In this document: positions 10,976 through 20,130 of the stretch, piece by piece
Layout of the letters: the number at the start of each line of letters is the position of its first letter
Position numbering within the stretch: position 1 is the stretch's first letter
DNA from: Anolis sagrei
Lineage: Eukaryota; Chordata; Lepidosauria; Squamata; Anolidae
Direction of reading: 5' to 3'
Assembly (NCBI RefSeq): GCF_037176765.1
Contig: NC_090021.1
Coordinates: forward strand, 192,189,878-192,253,877
DNA length: 64,000 nucleotides
Made by a program: the position numbers and the translations under genes
Notes under the pieces: model-generated
What the model was told of the DNA's origin: nothing
The model's input: only the letters and a program-made list of their open reading frames with translations
Database searches by the model: none

Positions 10976-12536
10976 TTAAAAGAACACATAGGAGAAGGGT
11001 GTTCGGAATGAATGAGGCCTTACTTGTCTGTGCTCATGCATGCCCTCCTTAACTCTATGCTCTCACTGCTCCTTCCTATTACCTGCTCCCCCCCCCACCC
11101 TCCATTGTCACCAGCTGACCTCTGTGTACATTCTGAGTTTAATTTTTCAAATATGTATGTCACAATAAATATTTCTATACTAGAATCATATGAAATGCAA
11201 AAAAAAATATCACTGTTCATAACTCATTCTTGAATTGCCAACCTTAAAATCAAATTGCCTCCCAAGTTGAGAATCAGGGCTCTAGAGTTAACATTTCTTA
11301 TTACAATCTTCAAAGAAATAACTGTGTGAGGCTGCAACCCAGTATCCTGTCAGGGTGGCATCAATATCAGTATGGAAAAAATGTGATGCATCAGCACAAT
11401 GCAATCCCCATGAAAAACAACAACGTTGTGAAATACATGTCAATGACTGGGTGTCGGTGGCATAATTTAAATTGCAGTGTGCAATGCATAATTCAAAACC
11501 ACCTCACACAAAATTGCAGTAACTGTATTAGCAAGATACATGTTGCAGAATTCTTCCCACAAATTGCCCATGCGTCAACAGACACTGTTTTTAGTATTAA
11601 ATATATAAAAGAAAAGTTATCTTTCTCAGGCCCCTTTGCTATCAAACATGACCACCCCCACCCCTAATAAAAAGGGAGACATAGTTAAACTCCATAGAAG
11701 CCATAGTTCCCCAAGGACGAAGGGCCAAATGAACTACAATGGCCCCATCCCTCCAGCCTCCCTTCAGCCTCCCTCCAGCCTCCTGTGACTAGCAGCACCC
11801 CCAACTCCATAGCCCCAACCCCCCCCCCCCCCCACACACACACACACACATACACATGCACGCACCCCAGCTCAACTGTTTGGCCTGAGTCGGTCAGCAT
11901 CTGTGAACCTCCAGAGCTCAGTAGAGATTGCCTTATGGCCCCACTCTCTCATTTCCCAACTGAGTTGCAACCCAAACTGCTACAATGTATCATATACCTC
12001 AATTTCCAGACTCTCCACTATACAAAATATCTTTCTATATTTCTTTCTTTTTTTCTTTCTCTCTTATGCAAATATGCGCACAAGCGCAAAGGAATGAATT
12101 GAAATAAATAAAGCAAATAATCTTTCCTGCCCTGCATGCAGCCATGGTGAGACCCCTCTCCCTTCACCCCTTTCTACCTAAAAGCTTATACTGAAACATT
12201 ACATGAACTCTGTCTTTTAATATATTTATTATCTTATTTTATTGAACTATATGAAATAGAAAGCAAACCTCTAAAGACCGCTTGAGCAATCTCACCCACT
12301 CTAGATACCTTTCCCACACTCTATGTGGGAACCAGAGATGAGATATTATCTGTTGTACAAAGACTCTTCCTGCATATCAGCAGAAGGCCATCTGCCTGCC
12401 ACCCGAAACTTCCCCTTTGGGAATCTCAGCTATCCGCTGGACAAAGACTTAGGAATAAATTTTGATTGCAATCCCATCACCAATATATATTTATAGAACC
12501 TTTTCTTTGTCTTTCCATCATGGGAAGATGTCTGAG
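10976..12536. other. Intergenic, unassigned, with low-complexity tracts
   Basis: It holds a C15 run at 11819-11833 joined to a CA repeat (to about 11850) and pyrimidine-rich TTTCTTTC stretches near 12040-12065. No coding exon or known repeat was recognised. Confidence 0.4.
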
Positions 12537-12697
12537 AGTCCTTCCACACAGCCATATAACCCAGAATATCAAGGCAGGAAATCCCACAATATCTGCTGTG
12601 AAGTGGAATACATGGCAGTGTGAACTCAGATAACCCAATTCAAAGCAAATATTGTGGAATTTCCTGCCTTGATATTCTGGGTTACATGGTATAAAGG
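12537..12697. mobile_element. Palindromic MITE, 'TATGGCAGTGTRGA' family, subfamily 2
   Basis: CCTTCCACACAGCCATATAA at the left, CTGGGTTACATGGTATAAAGG at the right, and ACATGGCAGTGTGAACTCAG in the middle. It is the inverse-complement twin of the copy at 1686-1834. Confidence 0.65.
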
Positions 12698-13131
12698 AAT
12701 CACGATATAATCTAACACCAAATATCAATATATATCGCACCACTGCCACCACTGTAAAGGATTATATGTAATATCACACCACTGGACACCAGTAAGAAGG
12801 AAAATATCATAACCAGTGACGTGAGGCTGGAGGCTTATTGATAATATGTCTGGGCAGGATGGTTCTTCCCCCAAAGATTCAATTTTTCCTTAAAAATCCT
12901 ACCCTTGTGCCTCCAATTTGGTAGCAAGATGTAGATAGATGTGTGTAATGATAGAGTGAACACTGCTTGTCTTTTGGTCTTTTTTTGGTTTAAAGCTGCC
13001 ACCAACCCAAGCTGCCTTAGGATTTTCAAAATGAATTTTTGAGGTAATCTTTTCCCACTTCTGCCAACACTGCTCTTCCCCTTGCTCCCAGAATGACTAT
13101 TTGGATAAGCGACCTTCCTGTGGTATCAGGA

Positions 13132-13858
13132 TGTTAAAGATGCTGGAATTAACACAAAGGATTAATGATAGATTGAGGAATGAGAGAGACTTCTTTTGAA
13201 AGTTAAATAGAAAAAGATTTATTTATAAGAACAGACAACTAACTACTTCTGAGAGGTACTAAACACTTGACTTGTTACAAAAGTACTATTGCTTGATGGT
13301 TGCTAGAAATAAGTTTCTTCACTTAGTTACATACAGAGCTAATCAAACAGATCTAGCTGCTAGTAACAAAAATCCCTCACTCTACTTCAGAGAAATAGTA
13401 ATGAGTTTCTGACTAACCTATCCTAGGTAGTCCCCTGAGTTATCAGCTAACTCTTCCCAGAGTTCGTTCTGCTAACTAACTCAGTCTAGAGAGCCAATCT
13501 CTTGTGCTATCTCCCTTTCTCCTGTCAGCTAATCTGGCCTTTCTCCTGTCTGGCCTTTCTCGTGTCAGCTAATCAGCCCTGACTGGCACAGACACTCTCT
13601 CCCTGAAAACCTAGTTTCAAAAACACTTCTTCTCCCACCAGCTCCCAGTTCTCCTCAGAAGCTGAAATCTTTTCCCTTCTAAGACTTGGCTCCTCCCAAC
13701 TCTTCTCTAGCCAATCCCAGGAGACCTCAAACTCCTCCCATCTTCTAGCTATCCTCACTCAAGATGGCTGCTTCCCTGGCTTACACTCCCAAAATGGAGG
13801 ATTGCCATATTGTTATCCAGGCTTCCTTTTCGGCCTACTAGGTAAGATTCACTACACA
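13132..13858 (-). mobile_element. LTR fossil (probable solo LTR), retroviral or LTR-retrotransposon type
   Basis: Read on the minus strand it runs TGTGTAGTGAATC... to ...GCATCTTTAACA, with TG/CA ends and an AT-rich 3' part. The length, about 730 bp, suits a solo LTR. No internal region and no target duplication were found. Family not determined; it looks old. Confidence 0.5.
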
Positions 13859-13890
13859 TGGCTATGTGGCCCAGAGAATCCAGCACTCAT

Positions 13891-14397
13891 TGTCTTTGCA
13901 CCCAGGACCTAGTATCTGCATAATCCTATCATTTATCTTTTCGGACTCTCTTTATCTTCAGCATTCAATTGCTACATATCCACGAGTTGGCACAGCTCCT
14001 GGAGGCCTCTCTGCCCTAGGGACCCCCTTCCTTGGCTCATTGGAAGTTCCAGTGCTTCCCTAGCTAGCTGGGAGGAGATCCCGGGTCGCATCATTGCTAC
14101 CTCACTAATCAGGGCACACATCTGCTAAGACCCGCCTCCCAGCCAATTAGAGATCTGGGAAATGCTGGCCAGCTTTTTGGCACGGGCCAATCGGGAAGAT
14201 GAGAGGGAATTTAGAACCGTAGCAAAGTTAATTTATGAAAAGTTATATATATAAAAATGCTTGCTTTTTTCATATGCTTTGTGCTTGTACTTTTTGAGCA
14301 CTCATTGCTGTACTAGTATCCCATCTGCGCAGACTGAATAAACCCTTTTGTCGTTTGCCTTCAACCTGGTGAGAGTTCCGATTCCTGACTTGAAACA
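13891..14397 (+). mobile_element. LTR fossil, ERV-like (gammaretrovirus-like layout)
   Basis: On the plus strand a CCAAT-type segment (CCGCCTCCCAGCCAATTAG) is followed by TATATATAAAAATG, then AATAAACCC, then a GT-rich stretch and CAACCTGGTGAGAG before a CA end. That is the U3-R-U5 order of ERV LTRs. No internal region is visible next to it. Boundaries are approximate and the age is not estimated. Confidence 0.55.
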
Positions 14398-14469
14398 TTT
14401 GTGATTAGTGAAGCTTGCCAGGCATCCCTTGGTATCCGCAGGTCCTTGAAAAACATCAAATTTCCAGTA

Positions 14470-14680
14470 TCACCTTCTACTTTGCCATACAAAATCTAGA
14501 TTATCTGCTTTGAACTAGATTATATGGCAGTATCGACACAGACCCCTTTAATATAACCTGGATTATCACATAAAATAATCCACATTATCTGTTTTGAATG
14601 GGATTATATGAGTCTACACTGCCATATAATCCAGTTAAAAGCAGATAATCTAGACTTCATATGGCAGTGTAGAAGGGGCC
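14470..14680. mobile_element. Palindromic MITE, 'TATGGCAGTGTAGA' family, longer copy
   Basis: The ends are CACCTTCTACTTTGCCATAC and ATATGGCAGTGTAGAAGGGG. Internal TTATCTGCTTTGAACTAGAT and AATCCAGTTAAAAGCAG units alternate in orientation. Confidence 0.7.
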
Positions 14681-15328
14681 GCAGTCAAGCCTTTAGTTAT
14701 TATTGTGTAGTAGGCCCTTAACATTTACTGATGTTAGAAGTGTAGAGCTTCTGCTAAAGTGGGGAAAATGCTAATTATAGCACACACCCTTTTTTTTACC
14801 AGAGAAAACACCTGTCTTGGAATCGTTCAGAGCAGCTGGAGGGCCAACTTCCCCCAATAGTTGACCATGGAATTGTCATGGAGGACCTACAAAAGGAGTG
14901 AGGAATCTCATTCTCTGGTCTTCCAATGTGCCTTTGAATAATGGTTCAGCTACTGATTAATTCTGCATAGCTCTAATCTTTTGGTTGGATCTCCAGCACT
15001 ATTTCCTGCCCCCGCCCTACAGTTAACATTTGCACAAGCCCTTGTCCTGCCCTATTAGTCTCAAATCTGCATATGCCCACATTTTTCAGCTACTGGTTGT
15101 TTGATGTTTGGTTTATGTTTTATGATGGCCTACATTTTATTGGTTTTACTGTTTTAATATATATTGCACTGTTATATTGAAATCATAAATATTATTATAT
15201 TTACTGTTATTGTAATACTGAAATTATAAATAAATATTTTTGTAAATATTGTTATATTTACTGTTATATTTGTATTGTTATATGGTTATGTTGTTTTTAA
15301 TTGTGTCACTTGTAACCTTTGTTTACAT
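14681..15328. other. Intergenic, partly a diverged hAT-like repeat
   Basis: 14815-14935 has CTGGAGGGCCAACTTCCCCC and a paired GGAGGACC, reminiscent of hAT-type palindromes also near 33550. The rest (AT-rich, TTATATTTACTGTTAT repeats at 15170-15290) is unassigned. Confidence 0.35.
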
Positions 15329-15411
15329 TGGGCTTGATCCCCATGTAAGCTTCCCCAAGTCCTTTTGGGGAGATGGAGGCAGAATATAAGAATAAAGTTA
15401 TTATTATTATT
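15329..15411 (+). mobile_element. LINE 3' end remnant with TTATTA tail
   Basis: CCCCAAGTCCTTTTGGGGAG then ATAAAGTTATTATTATT. This is the GTCCY(N)nGGGGAGAT...ATAAA tail that recurs at 51532, 56690 and 37809 and belongs to L2/CR1-type LINEs. Confidence 0.6.
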
Positions 15412-15760
15412 TGAAACACAACAAGATTAGTACAAGCAAACTGTTGGCTGTTGTATTGGATCACTCATCAGACACTTCCCAAGCATTTAGGACTGTGTGG
15501 TGTATCGGCGAATAATGCATGCAGATCCTAGTAGGGTGGCCTTTTGCAGCTGACAGTTGGTAATTTTGTCAGCACTGATTGTGTTTAAGTGCAGGCCAAG
15601 CCACTGCACCCAGTGTGCCGATCACCACTGGGACCACCTTTACTGGATTGTGCCAGAGTCTTTGAAGCTCCATCTTTAAATCCTCGTATCGCCTGGAGTT
15701 GCAACATCAATAGTCCATACTTTGTTTTTTTAACATTATTGTGAGGCCAGGAGTATTGTG

Positions 15761-15765
<5 letters not shown>
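15412..15765 (-). mobile_element. R4-like LINE 3' end
   Basis: The minus strand encodes RYEDLKMELQRLW and VVPVVIGTLGAV, the C-terminal block of R4/R2-type LINEs. The 3' UTR and a GTTGTGT end follow. The clade call is from memory of the motif. Confidence 0.6.
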
Positions 15766-15793
<28 letters not shown>

Positions 15794-15795
15794 TT
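15760..15795. repeat. (TTA)n microsatellite
   Basis: Pure TTA units between two R4-like fragments, probably expanded from a LINE tail. Confidence 0.95.
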
Positions 15796-15823
15796 ACTGT
15801 ATTTTACAAAAACACAGTATGTC

Positions 15824-16439
15824 ACAGCAAATGAGATCTATATGCTGGATTTCATATCACAAAATCACAAGTCAAACACTTACCAAGCATTTAAGACTAT
15901 GTGATGTATTTTTGAATGATGCATGCAGATCCAAGTAAGGTGGCCTTTTGCAGTTGACAGATCATGATTTTGTCGATGTTTATTGTTTGCAAATGCCGGC
16001 TGAGATCTTTTGGCACGGCACCCAGTGCGCCAATGACCGCTGGAACCACCTGTACTGGTTTATGCCAGAGCCTTTGCAGTTCGATTTTGAGGTCTTGATA
16101 GCGGCTGAGTTTTCCCTGGGTTGTTGTAGGTTTTTTCGGGCTATATGGCCGTGTTCTAGAGGCATTTCTTCTGACATTTCACCTGCATCTATGGCAAGCA
16201 TCCTCAGAGGTAATGAGGTCTGTTGGAACTAGGAAAAAGGGTTTATATATCTGTGGCATGACCAGGGTAGGACAAAGGACTTTCCTGTTGCTTTTCCTCA
16301 ATGTGACTGTCACCTGGTATGGCGACATCAATAATCCAGACTTTTTTCTTTTCCACAATCGTGATGTCTTGCGTATTGTGTTCCAAAACTTGTCAGTCTG
16401 GATTTGAAAGCATTTTTGCGTGTTAATTATTATTAACAC

Positions 16440-16440
<1 letters not shown>
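15824..16440 (-). mobile_element. R4-like LINE fragment, interrupted at 16119-16280
   Basis: The minus strand encodes SRYQDLKIELQRLW and VVPAVIGALGAV, a second diverged copy of the unit at 15412. The upstream part resumes at 16281 (the block reading TGGCGACATCAATAATCC on +). A Penelope-type insertion splits it. Confidence 0.6.
16119..16280. mobile_element. Penelope-type terminal repeat insertion in the R4-like LINE
   Basis: It begins GGTTGTTGTAGGTTTTTTCG, the same left end as the copies at 17329 and 43450, and runs into CTGTTGGAACTAGGAAAAAG. TTTCCCTG at 16111-16118 and TTTCCTG at 16281-16287 look like a decayed target duplication, and the R4 sequence is continuous without the insert. The minus strand carries a hammerhead-like core. 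Confidence 0.6.

Positions 16441-16475
<35 letters not shown>
16439..16475. repeat. (AAT)n microsatellite
   Basis: AATAATAAT units of about 35 bp. Confidence 0.95.
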
Positions 16476-16481
<6 letters not shown>

Positions 16482-16494
16482 CCTACAACAAACC

Positions 16495-16565
16495 ATTATT
16501 ATTACTATTTGAGACACAACAAGTTTAGTACACAGCAAACAAGATCACTATGCTGGCTGTTGTAT
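16495..16565 (-). mobile_element. R4-like LINE 3' terminus, short copy
   Basis: GAGACACAACAAGTTTAGTA and GCTGGCTGTTGTATTATT match the 3' end of the copy at 15412. Confidence 0.5.
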
Positions 16566-16731
16566 TATTATTCCAGTGCAAATAGGGACAGGAGCACACC
16601 GCGGATAGTGGGGCCCGGTGGCTGAATGTAATCCGCGGATACGCAGGGGCCCGCTCCCAATTGCCTTATTATTATTACTATTATGAACAAAAGGGATGAG
16701 CAGATGCTGCTGGCAGGAATCCCCCACCGCT

Positions 16732-16743
16732 CGCGCATGCGCA
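16732..16743. promoter_or_regulatory. NRF1-type binding site
   Basis: CGCGCATGCGCA fits the NRF1 consensus YGCGCAYGCGCR at every position. It sits at the upstream edge of the CpG island, where such sites are usual in broadly expressed TATA-less promoters. Confidence 0.65.
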
Positions 16744-16843
16744 CTGGGAACTGCTCAAAGTTAAACGACTCTCCCCACCCCTCCCCTCTGCGCGCGCTCG
16801 CCTTCTTGTTTTCGCTTTGCTCTCTCTCGCGCGCTCTCTCCCT

Positions 16844-16855
16844 CCGCCATTTTGG
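16844..16855 (-). promoter_or_regulatory. YY1-type site (GCCATTTT)
   Basis: CCGCCATTTTGG is the reverse complement of a YY1-like AAnATGGCGG core. In TATA-less promoters such a site often lies at or just downstream of the start of transcription, so transcription may begin close to here. This is inference. Confidence 0.5.
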
Positions 16856-16859
16856 CCCC

Positions 16860-16994
16860 GGGGCGTGGGCTTGGGAGGACGGCCCCGCCTCTGCGTTGAG
16901 CTCATAGGCCGCGGGTGGAGCCTCACGCCCGTGGCTCCCGTGGACGGAGATGCTGGTCCCGTTGCTGCAGCCCCCTTGAGGGCGAGGAGGGCAG
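16860..16994 (+). other. GPR155: GPR155 non-coding exon 1 (5' UTR), start approximate
   Basis: The right end is set by the donor GGGCAG|GTAAGC at 16994/16995. The left end is unknown and placed just past the YY1-type site. Exon 2 has only 36 nt of leader before the ATG, so an upstream leader exon is expected. Confidence 0.55.
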
Positions 16995-17328
16995 GTAAGC
17001 CCCTGGGGGAGTCCCCTTCGCGTCGCCTGGGGGGGGGGGTGGAAATAGGACTCCAGTGCCTGAAACGAAGTCGGGAAAGACACCCTTCAGTCCTGCAGCG
17101 TCTGAAGCCCCTGCTTCGTAGGTCTGAGTGGGGACAGATCCGTGTGTGCCTGTGCCTTCCAGCTGCCTGATTTGGACCTCTGCCTCTGGGGCTGCGCATG
17201 TGTCACATGACGAAAGATCTTCACGTGCGACTCTCTCACCCAGGCCCTTCACTCTCTGGTATTTGAAAGTATGGCTGTACTTAAAGGATAGGGAAACACT
17301 GCTTTACCTAACTCGAAAAAGGTGGCAC

Positions 17329-17548
17329 GGGTTGTTGTAGATTTTTTCGGGTTATATGGCCATGTTCTAGAGGCATTCTCTCCTGACGTTTCGCCTGCAT
17401 CTATGGCAAGCATCCTCAGAGGTAGTGAGGATGCTTGCCATAGATGCAGGCGAAACGTCAGGAGAGAATGCCTCTAGAACATGGCCATATAGCCCGAAAA
17501 AACCTACAGCAACCCAGTGATTCTGGCCATGAAAGCCTTCGACAATAC
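17329..17548. mobile_element. Penelope-type fold-back insertion, 220 bp
   Basis: Left and right arms of about 90 bp are inverted copies (GGGTTGTTGTAGATTTTTTC against GAAAAAACCTACAGCAACCC) around a 7-bp spacer, GAGGTAG. A 32-bp right end follows, with CAGTGATTCTGGCCATGAAA. The target duplication AAGGTGGCAC lies at 17319-17328 and 17549-17558. It sits in GPR155 intron 1, about 330 bp after exon 1. Confidence 0.75.
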
Positions 17549-17667
17549 AAGGTGGCACGTATTTGAATATCCTCCCTCTATATCAGATATAGCCACCTCT
17601 ACTTGGGTAGGAAATGTTGGGTTTGTCAGCGTTGCCTTTGGGTTTGGAAGGTATGTGACCAAGACTC

Positions 17668-18001
17668 AGGGTGCATCTGTACTGAAGGACTAATGCGGTT
17701 TGGTACTACTTCAAACGCCCTGGCTCCTGCTATGAGATCCTGGGAGTTGTAGGTTGGGGAGGCACCCTTTGGCAGAGAAGGCTAAGCACCTTGTAAAACT
17801 ATGACTCTCGGGATTCCATAGCTTCTAGTCATGGCAGTCAAAGTGGCTAAAACAGGTCTGGGCAAACTTTGCTCCTCCAGGTGTTTTGGACTTTAACTCT
17901 CACAATTCCTAACAGCAGGTAGGCTGTTAGGAATTGTGGGAGTTGAAGTCCAAAACACCTGGAGGAGCAAAGTTTGCCCATGCCTGGGCTAGAATGCACC
18001 C
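17668..18001. mobile_element. MITE with 'GGGTGCATCTRTACT' ends, interrupted by a hAT MITE
   Basis: AGGGTGCATCTGTACTGAAG opens it, with internal ATCCTGGGAGTTGTAG and ATGGCAGTCAAAGTGG. After the insert at 17853-17986 it ends GGCTAGAATGCACCC. Relatives are at 24960-25106 and 51122-51346. Confidence 0.6.
17853..17986. mobile_element. Palindromic hAT MITE, 134 bp, nested
   Basis: The ends are CAGGTCTGGGCAAACTTTGC and GCAAAGTTTGCCCATGCCTG, with the GGTGTTTTGG / CCAAAACACC arms. Target duplication GGCTAAAA / GGCTAGAA at 17845-17852 and 17987-17994 (7/8). The host sequence is the MITE at 17668. Confidence 0.88.
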
Positions 18002-18164
18002 AATATCACTTTAGGAGTAAATTAGCTCAAATTCTCCCTGTGTTTTCAAGCCAACATATGGTGACTCCATGGATTTCACTACTATTTCGATGAAGTGCTC
18101 ATATACCTCAAGGACTGGGATGGCTGATACGATATTGTCATCGAACATGTCTGAGAATTTAGAT

Positions 18165-18746
18165 CAGTGGTTTTCAATGTTTTTAATGCTGTGACCCCTT
18201 AATTAAGTTCCCCATGTTGTCGTGACCCCCAACCATATTTTCGTTGCTACTTCATAACTGTAATTTTGCTACTGTTACGAATTGTAATGTATATATCTTG
18301 ATATGCAGGATGTATTTTCATTGTTACAAATTGAACATAATTAAACCATACAGGCGAGCGGCGAAGGCTTCCTGGATGGCCTTGGGCATGCGGGGAGCCT
18401 TGCGCTCGCCCCTTGCCCCTTCCAAGCCCAGTGGGGGTGAGAGGTGAGCGGCGGGGAGCCTCCTGCTCAACCCTCGCCCCTTCTGAGCTCAACAGGGGGT
18501 GAGTGGCAAACGGCGTGCTTTCCCCCGCGTGTACCTTTGCCTTCAAGCTCCTCCTCCTGACTCACTGCAGCCCTGTGGGAAGAGGAGGAGGAGCCAACAG
18601 GAGTGCCTGGCTGTTTGGCTCGCAAAGTGGCTGGCAGCCATTTTTGAGAGGCAGAGGGGGCGGGATCAACCGAGGCGGCTTTGCGACCCCCGGAAAATGG
18701 TCCAGCGACCCCTTGGAGGTCATGACCCCCAGGTTGAGAACCGCTG
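18165..18746. mobile_element. SPIN-like hAT element, non-autonomous, 582 bp
   Basis: The left end CAGTGGTTTTCAATG and right end TTGAGAACCGCTG are inverted. Behind the left end come GTGACCCCCAACCATATTTT and TTGCTACTTCATAACTGTAA, which match the SPIN ('space invader') elements as I remember them. The middle third is GC-rich and not SPIN. Target duplication ATTTAGAT / ATTTAGAC at 18157-18164 and 18747-18754 (7/8). Confidence 0.82.
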
Positions 18747-19149
18747 ATTTAGACCAATGTGCCTTTCTGAAGTTGTATCTTCATTTACATCGAACTTCCT
18801 GAGGCCTTATAGTTGGGAACAATTGGCATACTATCGACCAATGCTGTGTATTTGGTATTAGTGGTCCTACTGATTGAGTGAATTGCAGCACAATTCTGCC
18901 ATTCACAAATAGGAAGTCTGGATTATATCCTCAGTGCCATCTCCCACTGTTGTAGGATGGTGGAGGAATCTGGAGGAAAGCAAGAGTCATAGCCATTTTG
19001 AAACCAGCCAAAGAACACAATGATCCAAAAAGCTATAGACCAGTCTCCTTGCTGTGCCATCTTTACAAAGTTCTGGATAGACTTACTTTGCATAGAATTA
19101 TGGAAGAAATAGACCCATGTATGATTCCGCAGCAAGCTGGTTTTAGGGC

Positions 19150-19437
19150 AGAGGTATCATTTTCACTGAGGGCCACATCAGCCTTATGCTTGCCTTCAAA
19201 GGGCCATTTGTAATTGGAAGATTTTATAAACCAGGCAAACTTCAGCCTTCCAGTTTGATTTTGGACTCCAACTTCCACAATTCCTAACAGCCCAGTAGGC
19301 TGTTAGGAATTGTGGGAATTGAAATCCAAAACACTTGGATGGCTGAAGTTTGCCCAGGCAGGGTATAAACGATGTTGCCCCAGCATTGAAAGCCTCGCAG
19401 ACCATATAAAATGACATGATGGGCTGCATTTGGTCCA
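19150..19437. mobile_element. hAT-like element containing a nested hAT MITE
   Basis: ATTTTCACTGAGGGCCACAT with CTTCAAAGGGCCATTTG at the left and GGGCTGCATTTGGTCCACTG at the right belong to a known squamate repeat with 'GAGGGCCACATCAGCC'. It is split at 19232-19362. Outer boundaries are uncertain. Confidence 0.45.
19232..19362. mobile_element. Palindromic hAT MITE, 131 bp, nested
   Basis: The ends are CAGGCAAACTTCAGCCTTCC and GGCTGAAGTTTGCCCAGGCA. Target duplication TTATAAAC / GTATAAAC at 19224-19231 and 19363-19370 (7/8). Confidence 0.82.
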
Positions 19438-19621
19438 CTGGTCTTGAGTTTCACATGTGTGCTTTTGAGTATTTACACCCTTGTTTCATATACTGAATGC
19501 TTACAAAACCTAGCGTGTGCATGTACCTTCATATAAATATAATTGACTTTGTGTGTTCCTGGCCAGCAAACATAAAAGTGAATTGTGACAGCATATAATT
19601 GTGTATGAAATCTCTGCTTTC

Positions 19622-19850
19622 CAAGTTGCCTGTTGATTTATGGTGAACTCATTAATTTCTTTGGATTTTCTTAGACAAGGATTGCTCAGAGGCAGTTTTG
19701 CCAATTTCTTCTATTAGAAATACAGCCTGCAACCCTTGATATTCATCGGGCTGTCTCCCATCCAAATACCAACCAGGGCTGGCCCTGCTTAGTTTCTATG
19801 ACAGACAGGAGCTGGTGCCTTTATGGTATCTAGACCTCTGCATTGTGTAT
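19622..19850 (-). mobile_element. 5S-rRNA-headed SINE (SINE3 class)
   Basis: The right part, GTCTCCCATCCAAATACCAA with CTGCTTAGTTTC, is the reverse complement of the 5S rRNA internal promoter region (box C and the A/IE region). The left part, TGATTTATGGTGAACTC and TTTTCTTAGACAAGG, is the shared body. A second copy follows at 19896. Confidence 0.75.
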
Positions 19851-19895
19851 TGGATGGTTACAGGATGGTGGCTCTGTTTGTGTGTGTATGTCATA

Positions 19896-20130
19896 TTGGT
19901 ATGTGTGTTTTCAAGTCACTTGTCAACTTATGGCAACCATTAATTTCATAGAGTTTTCCTAGGCAAGGAATACTCAGAGGTGGTTTTGCCAGTTCTTTCC
20001 TCAGAAATGTAGCCTATAACACCTAATATTTATTTGTGCTATCCCATCCAAAAACTATCCAGGACTAATCCTGCTTAGCTTCTAGGATCACATGAGATCT
20101 GGTGCCTTTAGAGTATTGAGAGACATGCTC
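19896..20130 (-). mobile_element. 5S-rRNA-headed SINE, second copy
   Basis: GTTTTCAAGTCACTTGTCAA, ACTTATGGCAACC and TTTTCCTAGGCAAGGAATAC form the body. The 5S-derived head has CCCATCCAAAAACTATCCAG and CTGCTTAGCTTCTAGGATCA. It lies head-to-tail with the copy at 19622. Confidence 0.75.

Larger units (their letters stand above)
16715..17130 (+). promoter_or_regulatory. CpG-rich, TATA-less promoter, assigned to GPR155
   Basis: This is the most CpG-dense stretch of the window outside repeats. It has GC boxes, a long pyrimidine tract and no TATA box, and is followed by a good splice donor at 16995. It lies 9.8 kb upstream of the first coding exon on the same strand, and no other + strand gene is visible between, so GPR155 is the likely target. 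The link is inference: no sequence feature connects exon 1 to exon 2 except the donor and acceptor. Confidence 0.72.

Noticed and set aside
16568-17252. Several overlapping frames of 70-172 codons on both strands across the CpG island
   Set aside because: GC-rich islands are poor in stop codons. The frames shadow each other, are low-complexity and show no domain, and a splice donor for a non-coding exon lies within them.
17400-17480. A fold-back at 17329-17548 as a microRNA precursor
   Set aside because: The arms are near-perfect over about 90 bp, the unit has a target duplication, and the same arms occur at other sites. It is a transposable-element insertion.
19740-20130. 5S rRNA genes on the minus strand
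   Set aside because: Only the internal promoter part is 5S-like and it is fused to a repeated non-5S body, so these are SINEs.
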